Assembly: GCA_023488565.1 (NCBI GenBank)
Contig: JAMDDZ010000008.1
Location: forward strand, 1-27,769
Source: Bacillota bacterium
Lineage (GTDB): Bacteria > Bacillota > Sulfobacillia > Sulfobacillales > Sulfobacillaceae
Length of the DNA stretch: 27,769 nt
Direction: 5' to 3'
The stretch's first letter is position 1. Each line of letters begins with the position of its first letter. Shown in pieces: positions 1 through 7,488 of the stretch. The translations under genes were made by a program, and so were the position numbers. The notes beneath the pieces are model-generated. The model saw only the letters and a list, made by a program, of their open reading frames with translations. It ran no database searches and had not been told where the DNA came from.

Positions 1-734
1 GCGGTAACAATGATGTCGGCTTGCCGCATGATCTCTTCCAACATCTCAAAATCAACCGCGGTGGCCTTCAGTTCTCGTGCCAATTGATCTGCATTAGCAC
101 GGGTACGGTTTGCCACGACAATCCGCGCTACGCTATTAGCTGCCAAGTGGCGTCCCACCAAGGTACCCATTTCGCCGCTACCCACCACCAATGCAGTGAG
201 CGGCGCCAGATCCCCAAAGACCTTTTTCGCCAGTTCCACCACGGCGTGGCCCATGGATAATGCATTGTGAGAAATGCCGGTTTCGGAATGGGTCCGTTTT
301 CCTACCCTTAATGCATAATGAAATAAACGATGCAAAGGACCGACGGCTTTGTAGGCATCCGCCAGTCGATACGCATCTTTCACCTGACCTAAAATTTGCG
401 TTTCGCCAAGCACCATAGAATCAAGCCCAGCCGCTACACGAAATAAATGCCGGAAGGCCTCTTCGCCTTGATACCAGTAAAGGTAGTCGACAAAATCTCC
501 GCGATCGACACCGGTGAGCAATTCCCACCAGGCAAGAATTTCTCCTAAGGTGACGGATCCTGCCACATAAAACTCCGTACGATTGCACGTGGAGACAATC
601 GTGACGCCTGCCAATTCCGGCACCTTGCCATATTGATCATAAGCTTTTCTAACTTGGTCTGGTGTCAGGCTAACCCGTTCACGCACATCTAGAGGGGCCG
701 TCTGGTGATTCAACCCAACAACTTGGATTTGCAC
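1..734 (-). CDS. hemA: Glutamyl-tRNA reductase, N-terminal part (cut by window edge)
   Basis: This enzyme reduces glutamyl-tRNA to glutamate-1-semialdehyde, the first committed step of C5-pathway heme synthesis in the cytoplasm. About 244 codons are visible and the 3' end lies beyond position 1. The translation begins MQIQVVGLNHQTAPL. It carries the catalytic-cysteine motif STCNRTE near residue 48, the signature GLDSMVLGETQILGQVK near residue 105, and the start of the NADPH-binding Rossmann region (VVGSGEMG, followed by VANRTRA). The start is a GTG at 734 preceded by AGGTGAGG on the minus strand. The rest of a heme operon probably lies to the left, but that is inference. The XRE gene terminator just upstream suggests hemA has its own promoter. 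The family assignment is secure. Confidence 0.96.
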   Translation of the reverse strand, partial: MQIQVVGLNHQTAPLDVRERVSLTPDQVRKAYDQYGKVPELAGVTIVSTCNRTEFYVAGSVTLGEILAWWELLTGVDRGDFVDYLYWYQGEEAFRHLFRVAAGLDSMVLGETQILGQVKDAYRLADAYKAVGPLHRLFHYALRVGKRTHSETGISHNALSMGHAVVELAKKVFGDLAPLTALVVGSGEMGTLVGRHLAANSVARIVVANRTRANADQLARELKATAVDFEMLEEIMRQADIIVT

Positions 735-773
735 CGCCCTCACCTCGATTTCTAGCGTGTGCCAAATAGATAA

Positions 774-779
774 ATTCTA
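774..779 (-). promoter_or_regulatory. Candidate -10 element for hemA
   Basis: On the minus strand this reads TAGAAT, five of six matches to TATAAT, about 40 nt before the hemA GTG. No good -35 hexamer lies 16 to 18 bases upstream. The call rests on the -10 and on position: the XRE gene terminator at 808-841 lies immediately upstream, so hemA needs a promoter between about 735 and 807. Confidence 0.3.
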
Positions 780-807
780 TCAGCACAGTTGGCCACTTAA
801 CCTCATT

Positions 808-841
808 AAAACAAATTCAAACCCTTGTTAGCAAGGGTTTG
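808..841 (-). terminator. Rho-independent terminator of the small XRE gene
   Basis: A perfect 10-bp inverted repeat (CAAACCCTTG and CAAGGGTTTG) with a 4-base loop spans 818-841. On the minus strand it is followed by the U-rich stretch AATTTGTTTT. It lies 27 bases past the stop of the minus-strand XRE gene, and separates it from hemA. The plus-strand side has no T-run, so the signal points to minus-strand termination. Confidence 0.8.
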
Positions 842-867
842 ACTGCACCAAAAGTAGTAATATTGCC

Positions 868-1095
868 CTATTGCGACTTCGCTGGTGTTTCTTCGATAAT
901 AAATGTATCCTCTATTCGCATTCCGAGGCTCAGGGCCCCAGCCACAAATTTGGCCCCAGGCTGTCGCTTTTCCCCCAAAATGCGATTCACGTAAGAATAG
1001 GCGAGGTCCATATGCATAGCCAATTCACGTTCAGACCATCCCTTGTCCTTCATAAACTGTCGTACTCCAGGAACATTGACTCTCAATATGGGCAT
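868..1095 (-). CDS. Small XRE-family helix-turn-helix regulator, probably self-regulating
   Basis: A 75-residue protein consisting almost entirely of one Cro/C1-type helix-turn-helix domain. The segment WSERELAMHMDLAYSYVNRI gives helices 2 and 3, and GEKRQPGAKFVAGALSLGM gives the remaining helical part. It would bind DNA, probably as a dimer. The reading frame stays open up to an ATG at 1149, but that ATG is upstream of the predicted promoter's -10. The ATG at 1095 is better: GAGGG lies 9 to 10 bases upstream, and a promoter at 1128-1157 would give a leader of about 26 nt. A second in-frame ATG at 1104 directly abuts the GAGGGA. Two operator-like palindromes overlap the promoter. Its target beyond itself and perhaps the divergent XRE gene is unknown. 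Confidence 0.85.
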   Translation of the reverse strand: MPILRVNVPGVRQFMKDKGWSERELAMHMDLAYSYVNRILGEKRQPGAKFVAGALSLGMRIEDTFIIEETPAKSQ

Positions 1096-1110
1096 CGCAT
1101 TCATTCCCTC

Positions 1111-1127
1111 TTTGCCAGTTTGGCAAA
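1111..1127. promoter_or_regulatory. Operator-like palindrome 1
   Basis: A perfect 17-bp inverted repeat, TTTGCCAGTTTGGCAAA (TTTGCCA-N3-TGGCAAA). It covers the predicted transcription start of the minus-strand XRE gene. A near-identical palindrome is centred 31 bp away, about three helical turns, so bound proteins would face the same side of the DNA. Confidence 0.7.
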
Positions 1128-1157
1128 ATAATATCGTATACATTGCCAATTTGGCAA
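1128..1157 (-). promoter_or_regulatory. Promoter of the small XRE gene
   Basis: On the minus strand, -35 TTGCCA (1152-1157), an 18-base spacer and -10 TATTAT (1128-1133). The predicted start of transcription is near 1121. The -35 lies inside the upstream palindrome and the start lies inside the downstream one, as expected for autorepression. Confidence 0.65.
1143..1157. promoter_or_regulatory. Operator-like palindrome 2
   Basis: A perfect 15-bp inverted repeat, TTGCCAATTTGGCAA, sharing the TTGCCA-N3-TGGCAA core with the palindrome at 1111-1127. It contains the -35 of the minus-strand XRE gene and lies in the intergenic space leading to the divergent XRE gene. Binding here could therefore affect both genes. 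Confidence 0.7.
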
Positions 1158-1263
1158 ATTACGATTTATGGACAAGACCGAGGGAATTAGACCAGAGCAT
1201 TCTCCCATAAAGTGACGATTGTTGTCAGCCCCTCTATTGCCTCCAGGCAATATCTTCGATACC

Positions 1264-1656
1264 ATGGCGAAGAGAGCGCATTCGGATTTGTCGGGGGGGA
1301 TCGGCGTGTTTGGAGATTACATCAGAAATCGCCGACGCTACCTTTCCCTCACACTTCATGATATTCACAGGATTACCGGCATAAGCGCGTCCTATTTGTC
1401 AAGGATCGAAAGAGGGGAACGTCCCGCACCCAACCGTGAACAAATTGTCAGCTTGGCTCAAGCCCTTAGGGCGGACCCCGACTTTTTGCTTCAACTTGCT
1501 GGCTATGGCCCTACCCATTTACAAGAAACATTGCGTCCCTATGGCTTATCATGGGATGAGTGGCTTGAAGCGCAGACTCTTTTGCCACCACAAGAATGGG
1601 AAGAGATCGTTGCCTTGATACGAAAAAAAGTCGCCAGCTACCGGAACCGTTTATAG
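1264..1656 (+). CDS. XRE-family helix-turn-helix regulator with C-terminal extension
   Basis: A 130-residue protein with a Cro/C1-type helix-turn-helix domain at about residues 15-70. It includes LSLTLHDIHRITGISASYLS, then RIERGERPAPNREQIVSLAQAL, close to the family pattern in which SYLSRIERG is helix 3. The last 55 residues are helical and hydrophobic/acidic and may mediate dimer or ligand contacts. The frame opens earlier with TTG codons at 1219 and 1222 (145 aa). Neither start has a clear ribosome binding site, and I chose the ATG. A small inverted repeat, TATTGCC-TCCA-GGCAATA, lies at 1235-1252 just before it. The gene is divergent from the smaller XRE gene and shares its operator region. 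Regulated genes are unknown. Confidence 0.8.
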   Translation: MAKRAHSDLSGGIGVFGDYIRNRRRYLSLTLHDIHRITGISASYLSRIERGERPAPNREQIVSLAQALRADPDFLLQLAGYGPTHLQETLRPYGLSWDEWLEAQTLLPPQEWEEIVALIRKKVASYRNRL

Positions 1657-1659
1657 GGA

Positions 1660-1686
1660 CGGCACCGCCATTAACCGACGGTGCCG
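1660..1686. terminator. Weak hairpin between convergent genes
   Basis: An 8-bp stem (CGGCACCG and CGGTGCCG) with an 11-base loop sits between the plus-strand XRE gene end (1656) and the sucD end (1723). Neither side has a T-run, so a terminator role is suggested only by its place between convergent genes. Confidence 0.35.
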
Positions 1687-1722
1687 ATCTGTGAATGTGT
1701 GCCCTTGGGTCAACCAATTGCT

Positions 1723-2592
1723 CTAGTGCAACACCTTAGACACCGCTTCTGCCACTTGCCAGGGCATCGTCACGACCTGTGCACCAGCGGCGATAAGCGC
1801 TTTTTCTTTGCTTTCCAGAGTACCCCGTCCTCTTTCAATAATTGCGCCGGCGTGCCCCATGCGCTTTCCCGGAGGAGCGGCTCGTCCTGCCAAATAAGCG
1901 ACTACTGGTTTGCCTAATGCTTTAATGTGCTCTGCTGCTTCCTCTTCCGCACTGCCACCAATTTCTCCCACCATGACAATGGCATGGGTGTCGGGGTCCG
2001 TCTTAAATTCTTCGAGCACAGACATAAAGGTCTGGCCTACCACCGGGTCGCCCCCCATTCCTACCACGGTCGTTTGACCCAATCCTGCATTGGTCAGGCT
2101 AAAAGCAATCTCATAGCTTAAGGTACCAGACCGGGCGACCACCCCTACCGGTCCCGGCTTGTATATGTGATTGGGCATAATCCCCATTTTGGTATGCTGT
2201 CCGGGAGAAATTATCCCAAAAGTGTTCGGCCCAATCACTACCACCCCAAGGTCACGAGCTCGAGTGACGATGGCAATGGCGTCTTGAACAGGAATATGTT
2301 CTGGAATCATCACCAGCAATCGGATCCCGTTCTCCATAGCCTCAAACGCTGCGTCTTTGGCAAAAGGAGCAGGAACAAATACAATCGACGCGTCTGCTTG
2401 GGTCGACGCCACCGCTTCGCGCACGGTATCAAAAACCGGAACACCATCCACGGTTTGTCCGCCTTTTCCCGGCGATACGCCTCCGACAACTTGGGTGCCA
2501 TAAGCTACCATTTGTCCGGTGTGAAAACGTCCCTGATTACCTGTCATCCCCTGTACGATGACACGGGATTGGCTTGTCAACAAAATAGCCAT
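1723..2592 (-). CDS. sucD: Succinyl-CoA synthetase alpha subunit
   Basis: This subunit, with SucC, interconverts succinyl-CoA and succinate with phosphorylation of a nucleoside diphosphate in the TCA cycle. The protein has 289 residues, the normal family length. The N-terminal CoA-binding Rossmann domain shows VIVQGMTGNQGRFHT. The phosphohistidine region is GHAGAIIERGRGT near residue 246, where the His is the catalytic phosphorylated residue. It is the last gene of the icd-mdh-mae-sucC-sucD operon. Its ATG is one base after the sucC stop, and GGGGGAGGG lies in the sucC 3' end, so translation is probably coupled to give equal subunits. Confidence 0.97.
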   Translation of the reverse strand: MAILLTSQSRVIVQGMTGNQGRFHTGQMVAYGTQVVGGVSPGKGGQTVDGVPVFDTVREAVASTQADASIVFVPAPFAKDAAFEAMENGIRLLVMIPEHIPVQDAIAIVTRARDLGVVVIGPNTFGIISPGQHTKMGIMPNHIYKPGPVGVVARSGTLSYEIAFSLTNAGLGQTTVVGMGGDPVVGQTFMSVLEEFKTDPDTHAIVMVGEIGGSAEEEAAEHIKALGKPVVAYLAGRAAPPGKRMGHAGAIIERGRGTLESKEKALIAAGAQVVTMPWQVAEAVSKVLH

Positions 2593-2593
2593 G

Positions 2594-3706
2594 TTAACGT
2601 CCCTCCCCCGCCAATTTCACTGCTTGTTCGGCAGCCTCCGCCATTTCTGAATAGGCAGCGATCCCTGCGTCGGCCAACAATTTGACACCTTCGGCCTCGT
2701 TGGTTCCAACCAAGCGAACCACCAGCGGCACGGGAATTCCGACCGTCTGCTTTACTTGCAGTATGGCTCGCGCCACATCATCGCATCGGGTAATTCCTCC
2801 GAAAATATTGACGAAAATAACTTTGGGCTGCATCGATACCAGCACTCCCAAGGCTTGCGCCGTGGGTTCTACCGAAGCTCCGCCTCCCGCGTCCAAAAAG
2901 TTTGCTGGTCTTCCGCCAAAATATTGGATGGCGTCCAATGTCGCCATGGCCATACCGGCTCCATTGGCCATTACGGCAATGTCACCGTCTAACTCGACAT
3001 ACGCCAGCCCTATTTCGTGGACCTTACGCTCCAATTCGGAACCTTCCTCAATGCGTTCCACCTCCGGATGACGGAACAACGCGCTATCATCAATGTTAAG
3101 GCGCGCGTCTGCAGCCACCAAATGGCCATGAACCACGGTCAGCGGATTAATTTCTACTAATTCCGCGTCCTTTTGCTGATAAATCCGGTACAATTTGACC
3201 ACTAAATCAGCAAATTCTTTGAAGATAGTCCCGTTCAAACCGAGCGCCGAGGCCATTTCGCGACCGAAGTAGGGCTCCACTCCCACCCGAGGGTCGACAT
3301 AACGCCGAACAATTTGGTCGTCGGAGACATCCTCAATCTCCATGCCTCCGGCGCGGGAAGCCATCACCAGTGGCTCTTTAGTATTGCGGTCAGTGGTGAC
3401 GGAAATGTAAAGTTCTTGGTCAATATCGAGTTTGGCTTCTGCGTACAAGCGCTCCACCGTGTATCCTTTGAGGTCCATTCCAATCATTTGTTGGGTAAGT
3501 TGGCCCGCTTCGCTTGGGGTTGAGGCAAATCGAATTCCCCCTGCTTTACCGCGCCCTCCTACTAGCACTTGTGCCTTCAGCGCTACGGGCCCAATTTCCT
3601 CGACGGCCTTGCGGGCTTGCTCGGGGGTATCCACCACCTTGCCCGGTGGAATGGGAATCCCATAACTCGCCAACGTTTGTTTTGCTAAATACTCATACTG
3701 CTTCAA
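2594..3706 (-). CDS. sucC: Succinyl-CoA synthetase beta subunit (ADP-forming type)
   Basis: The beta subunit carries the ATP-grasp nucleotide-binding domain and the succinate site. The protein has 370 residues, slightly short of the roughly 385 usual. The N-terminus MKQYEYLAKQTLASYGIP is typical. The segments QVLVGGRGKAGGI (grasp loop), ELVEINPL (Mg binding) and FVNIFGGITRCDDVA (C-terminal CoA ligase domain) are all visible. The start is TTG at 3706. It overlaps the malic enzyme stop by four bases (TTGA) and has GAGGAGG about 9 bases upstream inside that gene. This is strong evidence for translational coupling despite the weak start codon. Confidence 0.97.
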   Translation of the reverse strand: MKQYEYLAKQTLASYGIPIPPGKVVDTPEQARKAVEEIGPVALKAQVLVGGRGKAGGIRFASTPSEAGQLTQQMIGMDLKGYTVERLYAEAKLDIDQELYISVTTDRNTKEPLVMASRAGGMEIEDVSDDQIVRRYVDPRVGVEPYFGREMASALGLNGTIFKEFADLVVKLYRIYQQKDAELVEINPLTVVHGHLVAADARLNIDDSALFRHPEVERIEEGSELERKVHEIGLAYVELDGDIAVMANGAGMAMATLDAIQYFGGRPANFLDAGGGASVEPTAQALGVLVSMQPKVIFVNIFGGITRCDDVARAILQVKQTVGIPVPLVVRLVGTNEAEGVKLLADAGIAAYSEMAEAAEQAVKLAGEGR

Positions 3707-4974
3707 ACGCCATCCTCCTCTTCGAGAAATTTTTCCTCCATACCCAAAACCTCATTAACCAAGTGGCGACAGTGGTCCGCAACCCACTCAGCCGAAACAT
3801 TCCGTGTGGCCACTCCAGTCTCCAACGCAGTTGCAGCAACTGCCGCTGCAACTTCCGGTGCCACACGGCGATCCATGGGTTGGGGGATAATGTAATCATC
3901 TCTCAGTTCCGACTCGGAAATCAGGTGTGCCAATGCCTGGGAAGCAGCCAGTCTCATTTGCAGATTAATTTCGCGGGCCCCTACGTCCAAGGCTCCGCGA
4001 AAAATTCCGGGAAACCCCAGAACGTTATTAATTTGATTGGGGAAGTCGCTGCGACCCGTACCCACTACCTGAGCCCCGGCCTCGAGAGCCAGCACCGGCC
4101 AAATTTCAGGGACCGGATTAGCTAAAGCAAACACTATAGCTTGTGGATTCATCCCTTTTATCATGTCCAGGGTCAAAGCGCCGGCGACTGATACGCCAAT
4201 AAAAACATCAGCCCCTAAGAGTGCTTGTCCCAGATCCCCGACTCGACGCTCCAAATTGGTGACCTGAGCAATGGAATCTTTGAAGGGGTTAGAGCTTCCG
4301 CCACGCCCCTTGTAAATCAGCCCTTGACGGTCGACCAAACTAATGTCTTGGGCCCCCATAGCCAAAAGATGCCGGGCTGTAGCAATGCCCGCAGCCCCAG
4401 CACCGTTAAACACGATTCGCACCTCGGAAATCTTTCTTCCGGTGACCCGCAGTGCATTGGTAAGCGCAGCACCCACCACCACCGCGGTGCCATGCTGATC
4501 ATCGTTAAACACGGGAATTGACAGAACCCGACGCAGATTTTCCTCGATTACAAAAGCCCGTGGAGCTGACACATCCTCTAAGTTAACTCCGCCAAACGAG
4601 GGTTGCAAAAGCCTGACCGTTTCTACAATCTTGTCGGGATCTTTGGTATCCAAACAGATCGGAAACGCATCTACCCCACCAAACATTTTGAATAGAATGG
4701 CCTTGCCTTCCATAACCGGCAAGCTCGCCATAGGGCCAATGTCTCCGAGGCCAAGAACTGCCGTGCCGTCAGTTACAATCGCGACCGTATTGGCCCGATT
4801 AGTATAACGGTTCACCAAGTCGGGGTCATTTTCAATCTCCCGACATGGTTCAGCAACCCCGGGTGTGTACGCTAGCGACAAATCGTCTAGATTACGCACA
4901 GAGACTTTGCTAACCACCTGAATCTTGCCGCGATGCTCTTCGTGGTACTTTAAGGCACGGTCGCGACTCTGCAT
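3703..4974 (-). CDS. NAD(P)-dependent malic enzyme (decarboxylating)
   Basis: It oxidatively decarboxylates malate to pyruvate and CO2 in the cytoplasm. The 423-residue length fits the short bacterial malic enzyme class without a phosphotransacetylase domain. Residues 36-46 read YTPGVAEPCRE, containing the catalytic Tyr. DGTAVLGLGDIGPMASLPVM follows, then FNDDQHGTAVV for metal and substrate binding, and NGAGAAGIA as the dinucleotide-binding motif. The usual APRCFEIE segment reads APRAFVIE here. Its place between mdh and sucC suggests it drains TCA-cycle malate to pyruvate. The start is ATG with CAAGGGAGGG upstream. Whether NAD or NADP is preferred cannot be read reliably. Confidence 0.95.
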   Translation of the reverse strand: MQSRDRALKYHEEHRGKIQVVSKVSVRNLDDLSLAYTPGVAEPCREIENDPDLVNRYTNRANTVAIVTDGTAVLGLGDIGPMASLPVMEGKAILFKMFGGVDAFPICLDTKDPDKIVETVRLLQPSFGGVNLEDVSAPRAFVIEENLRRVLSIPVFNDDQHGTAVVVGAALTNALRVTGRKISEVRIVFNGAGAAGIATARHLLAMGAQDISLVDRQGLIYKGRGGSSNPFKDSIAQVTNLERRVGDLGQALLGADVFIGVSVAGALTLDMIKGMNPQAIVFALANPVPEIWPVLALEAGAQVVGTGRSDFPNQINNVLGFPGIFRGALDVGAREINLQMRLAASQALAHLISESELRDDYIIPQPMDRRVAPEVAAAVAATALETGVATRNVSAEWVADHCRHLVNEVLGMEEKFLEEEDGV

Positions 4975-5015
4975 CGGTTCTGCCCTCCCTTGAAAAACGA
5001 CTTCAGTTCGTCCGT

Positions 5016-5945
5016 CTAATATTGCAACATGGATAAGGGCTTGCGAACCGAGGCAACCGATTTCTTGAATTGTTCCGCTTCGTCACCCGTAAAATCGACC
5101 TCTAATACCTTTTCCACGCCGCGACCGCCCAGGATTGAAGGTACGCCAACATAAATATCACGTTCGCCGTACTCGCCGTTCAAATAACTAATGGCCGGGA
5201 TGACCCGCCGCTCGTCATTCAACACTGCCTTGACCATTTCCGCCAAAGAGGATCCCGGGGCATAAAAAGCGGACTGTTTCATTAAGCCCAACACTTCTCC
5301 GCCTCCGGTGCGGGTCCTCTGCACGATGGCATCCAGAGTTTCTTTAGGTAATAGCTTTTCTACCGGAATTCCCCCAACGTACGAATAACGCACTAACGGT
5401 ACCATATCATCCCCGTGCCCACCCATAACAAATGCGGTCACATCTCTGGGCGATACATTAAGCGCCGCCGCTAAAAACGTCCGGAATCGCGCCGAATCCA
5501 GCACGCCGGCTTGGCCGATCACCCGATGGTGTGGAAATCCGCTAGCTTTTTGCGCCACGTAGGCCATCACGTCAGCAGGATTAGTCAACACCACGATAAC
5601 CGAGTTTGGGGATAGTTTTGAAGCCTTCTCCACCACTTGATAGACAATATCGGCATTCACCTTCAGCAAGTCATCGCGACTCATCCCAGGTTTTCGAGGC
5701 ATTCCCGCCGTGACCACCAAAATATCCGAATTAGCGGTGGGTTCATAGTCATTGCTTCCGAGAACTTTTATGGACAACGCTTCGATGGGGCAGGATTCCC
5801 ACATGTCCAGAGCCTTTCCCTGAGGTATCCCTTCGGCCACATCGACCAGAACAATGTCGCCCAGTTCTTTCAACGCTAACAGATGAGCCGTGGTTGCTCC
5901 CGTAGCCCCAGCTCCAATCACCGTAATTTTACGCCGTGTAAACAT
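5016..5945 (-). CDS. mdh: Malate dehydrogenase, LDH-like type
   Basis: It oxidizes malate to oxaloacetate with NAD in the TCA cycle. The 309-residue protein belongs to the LDH-like family. The N-terminal GAGATGATTAHLLA is the NAD-binding loop, followed by an Asp (VLVDV) that favours NAD over NADP. The mobile loop reads MPRKPGMSRDDLL, with the Arg that selects malate rather than lactate. GHGDDMVPL contains the catalytic His. The ATG has AAAGGA upstream. It lies 20 bases after icd and 41 before the malic enzyme gene. Confidence 0.97.
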   Translation of the reverse strand: MFTRRKITVIGAGATGATTAHLLALKELGDIVLVDVAEGIPQGKALDMWESCPIEALSIKVLGSNDYEPTANSDILVVTAGMPRKPGMSRDDLLKVNADIVYQVVEKASKLSPNSVIVVLTNPADVMAYVAQKASGFPHHRVIGQAGVLDSARFRTFLAAALNVSPRDVTAFVMGGHGDDMVPLVRYSYVGGIPVEKLLPKETLDAIVQRTRTGGGEVLGLMKQSAFYAPGSSLAEMVKAVLNDERRVIPAISYLNGEYGERDIYVGVPSILGGRGVEKVLEVDFTGDEAEQFKKSVASVRKPLSMLQY

Positions 5946-5965
5946 CGTGATCGCATCCTTTCGTT

Positions 5966-7186
5966 CTACATCCGGTCAATCATCGCCGTAGCAAATTGAG
6001 AAGTCTTGACTTCGGTAGCTCCCGACATCAAGCGTGCTAAGTCATACGTAACAATCTTGTCACCAATGGTGGCTTCTAGTGAATGTCGTACCAAATCGGC
6101 GGATTCTTGCCATCCCAGATGCTCCAGCATCATAATGGCCGACAAGATTAACGAACAAGGATTGACTTTGTCCAAATTGGCATATTTAGGCGCGGTACCG
6201 TGAGTGGCTTCAAATACGGCTACCTCATCTGACATGTTGTTGCCCGGTGCCATGCCTACTCCTCCAACTTGTGCCGCCAGGGCATCGGATAAGAAATCCC
6301 CATTCAAATTCGGCGTTGCAATAACATCGTACTCATCGGGACGCAACAGCACCTGTTGAAAAGTGATGTCGGCAATCCGATCCTTGAGCAAAATTTTACC
6401 TGGGGGCGTCTTCCCGCCGTGGTTCTGATACACTTCATTTTCCGAGACTACTTGGTCGCGAAACTCTCGGGCCGCTAATTCGTATCCCCAGTCGCGAAAC
6501 GCACCCTCGGTAAATTTCATGATGTTGCCCTTATGCATCAACGTAACCGAACGCCGGTGATTGTCCACGGCATATTGAATGGCACGCCGGATTAAACGTT
6601 CACTCCCAGCTTTGGTCATTGGTTTAATACCGATTCCCGCGGAAAGATCGATATGTTTACTGGTGTTATGGTTAATAAACTCAATGAGTTTTACCGCCTC
6701 ATCGGACCCTGATGGCCACTCAATACCGGCGTAGACATCTTCTGTGTTTTCCCGAAAAATGACCATGTCGACCTTTTGCGGTTCCCGCATCGGGGACGGC
6801 ACCCCAGAAATATATCGTACCGGCCGCACACAAGCATAAAGGTCCAGCTCCTGGCGAATGGTTACATTAAGGCTGCGAATCCCCCCACCTACCGGAGTCG
6901 TCAAAGGTCCTTTAATGCCCACTTTATATTGCGTGAATGCATCCAAGGTCTCCTGAGGCAGCCAGGATTGCGTTTCGTGGTAAGCCTTTTCCCCTGCCAA
7001 GACTTCCTTCCAAACAATGCCGCGTTGACCCTGATATGCCTTTTGAACGGCCGCATCCACTACCCTTTGTGTGGCGCGCCAAATATCCGGGCCAATGCCA
7101 TCCCCTTCAATAAACGGAATAATGGGATGATCGGGCACTGAAATTTTCCCATCCCGATTTGTAATGGTCTCCCCTGCGAAAGCCAT
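5966..7186 (-). CDS. icd: Isocitrate dehydrogenase, NADP type
   Basis: It converts isocitrate to 2-oxoglutarate and CO2. The 406-residue protein closely follows the E. coli Icd pattern: RSLNVTIRQELDLYACVRPVRY near residue 104, where the Ser corresponds to the phosphorylation site, FRENTEDVYAGIEW, and KFTEGAFRDWGYELA. The segment ATHGTAPKYANLDKVNP contains the Lys and Tyr that mark NADP specificity. The ATG has GGAGGAGGG directly upstream. It is the first gene of the TCA operon. The 254 bases before it hold a pair of ACATGT palindromes at 7288-7307, but no promoter I trust. Confidence 0.97.
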   Translation of the reverse strand: MAFAGETITNRDGKISVPDHPIIPFIEGDGIGPDIWRATQRVVDAAVQKAYQGQRGIVWKEVLAGEKAYHETQSWLPQETLDAFTQYKVGIKGPLTTPVGGGIRSLNVTIRQELDLYACVRPVRYISGVPSPMREPQKVDMVIFRENTEDVYAGIEWPSGSDEAVKLIEFINHNTSKHIDLSAGIGIKPMTKAGSERLIRRAIQYAVDNHRRSVTLMHKGNIMKFTEGAFRDWGYELAAREFRDQVVSENEVYQNHGGKTPPGKILLKDRIADITFQQVLLRPDEYDVIATPNLNGDFLSDALAAQVGGVGMAPGNNMSDEVAVFEATHGTAPKYANLDKVNPCSLILSAIMMLEHLGWQESADLVRHSLEATIGDKIVTYDLARLMSGATEVKTSQFATAMIDRM

Positions 7187-7433
7187 AGCCCTCCTCCTTC
7201 TCTTTTGTCAAGATCCCTGTCTAGATTACCCGTGTCCAAAAGCGTCACCAGGAACAGATCGTCATCTATGCCCTTAGGTTCAAACCAACATGTTTTAGCG
7301 GACATGTCGACCCTACACTTGTCTTTCCCTGGCTATACCCAGCTAATACCACTAACCTGCCTATATCATGACACAACAACGGCCTGATAGCCCATTTACC
7401 CGTCTAGATGGAATACCAGCAATATTCAGACCG

Positions 7434-7488
7434 GCAGGGCCTACGGTGTTGCGGGATGAGTGTAATTCACCAACACCGGAGGCCCTGC
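7434..7488. repeat. Long imperfect hairpin spanning the DUF881 stop codon
   Basis: The 18-base arms GCAGGGCCTACGGTGTTG (7434-7451) and CAACACCGGAGGCCCTGC (7471-7488) pair with a single mismatch around a 19-base loop. The DUF881 stop codon (7441-7443) lies inside the distal arm. No T-run follows on the minus strand. It may end or stabilise the DUF881 transcript 3' end, but this is inference. Confidence 0.75.

Noticed and set aside
7288..7307. Two ACATGT palindromes 14 bp apart upstream of icd
   Set aside because: They could be an operator, but no promoter elements overlap them and the hexamer is short enough to occur by chance.
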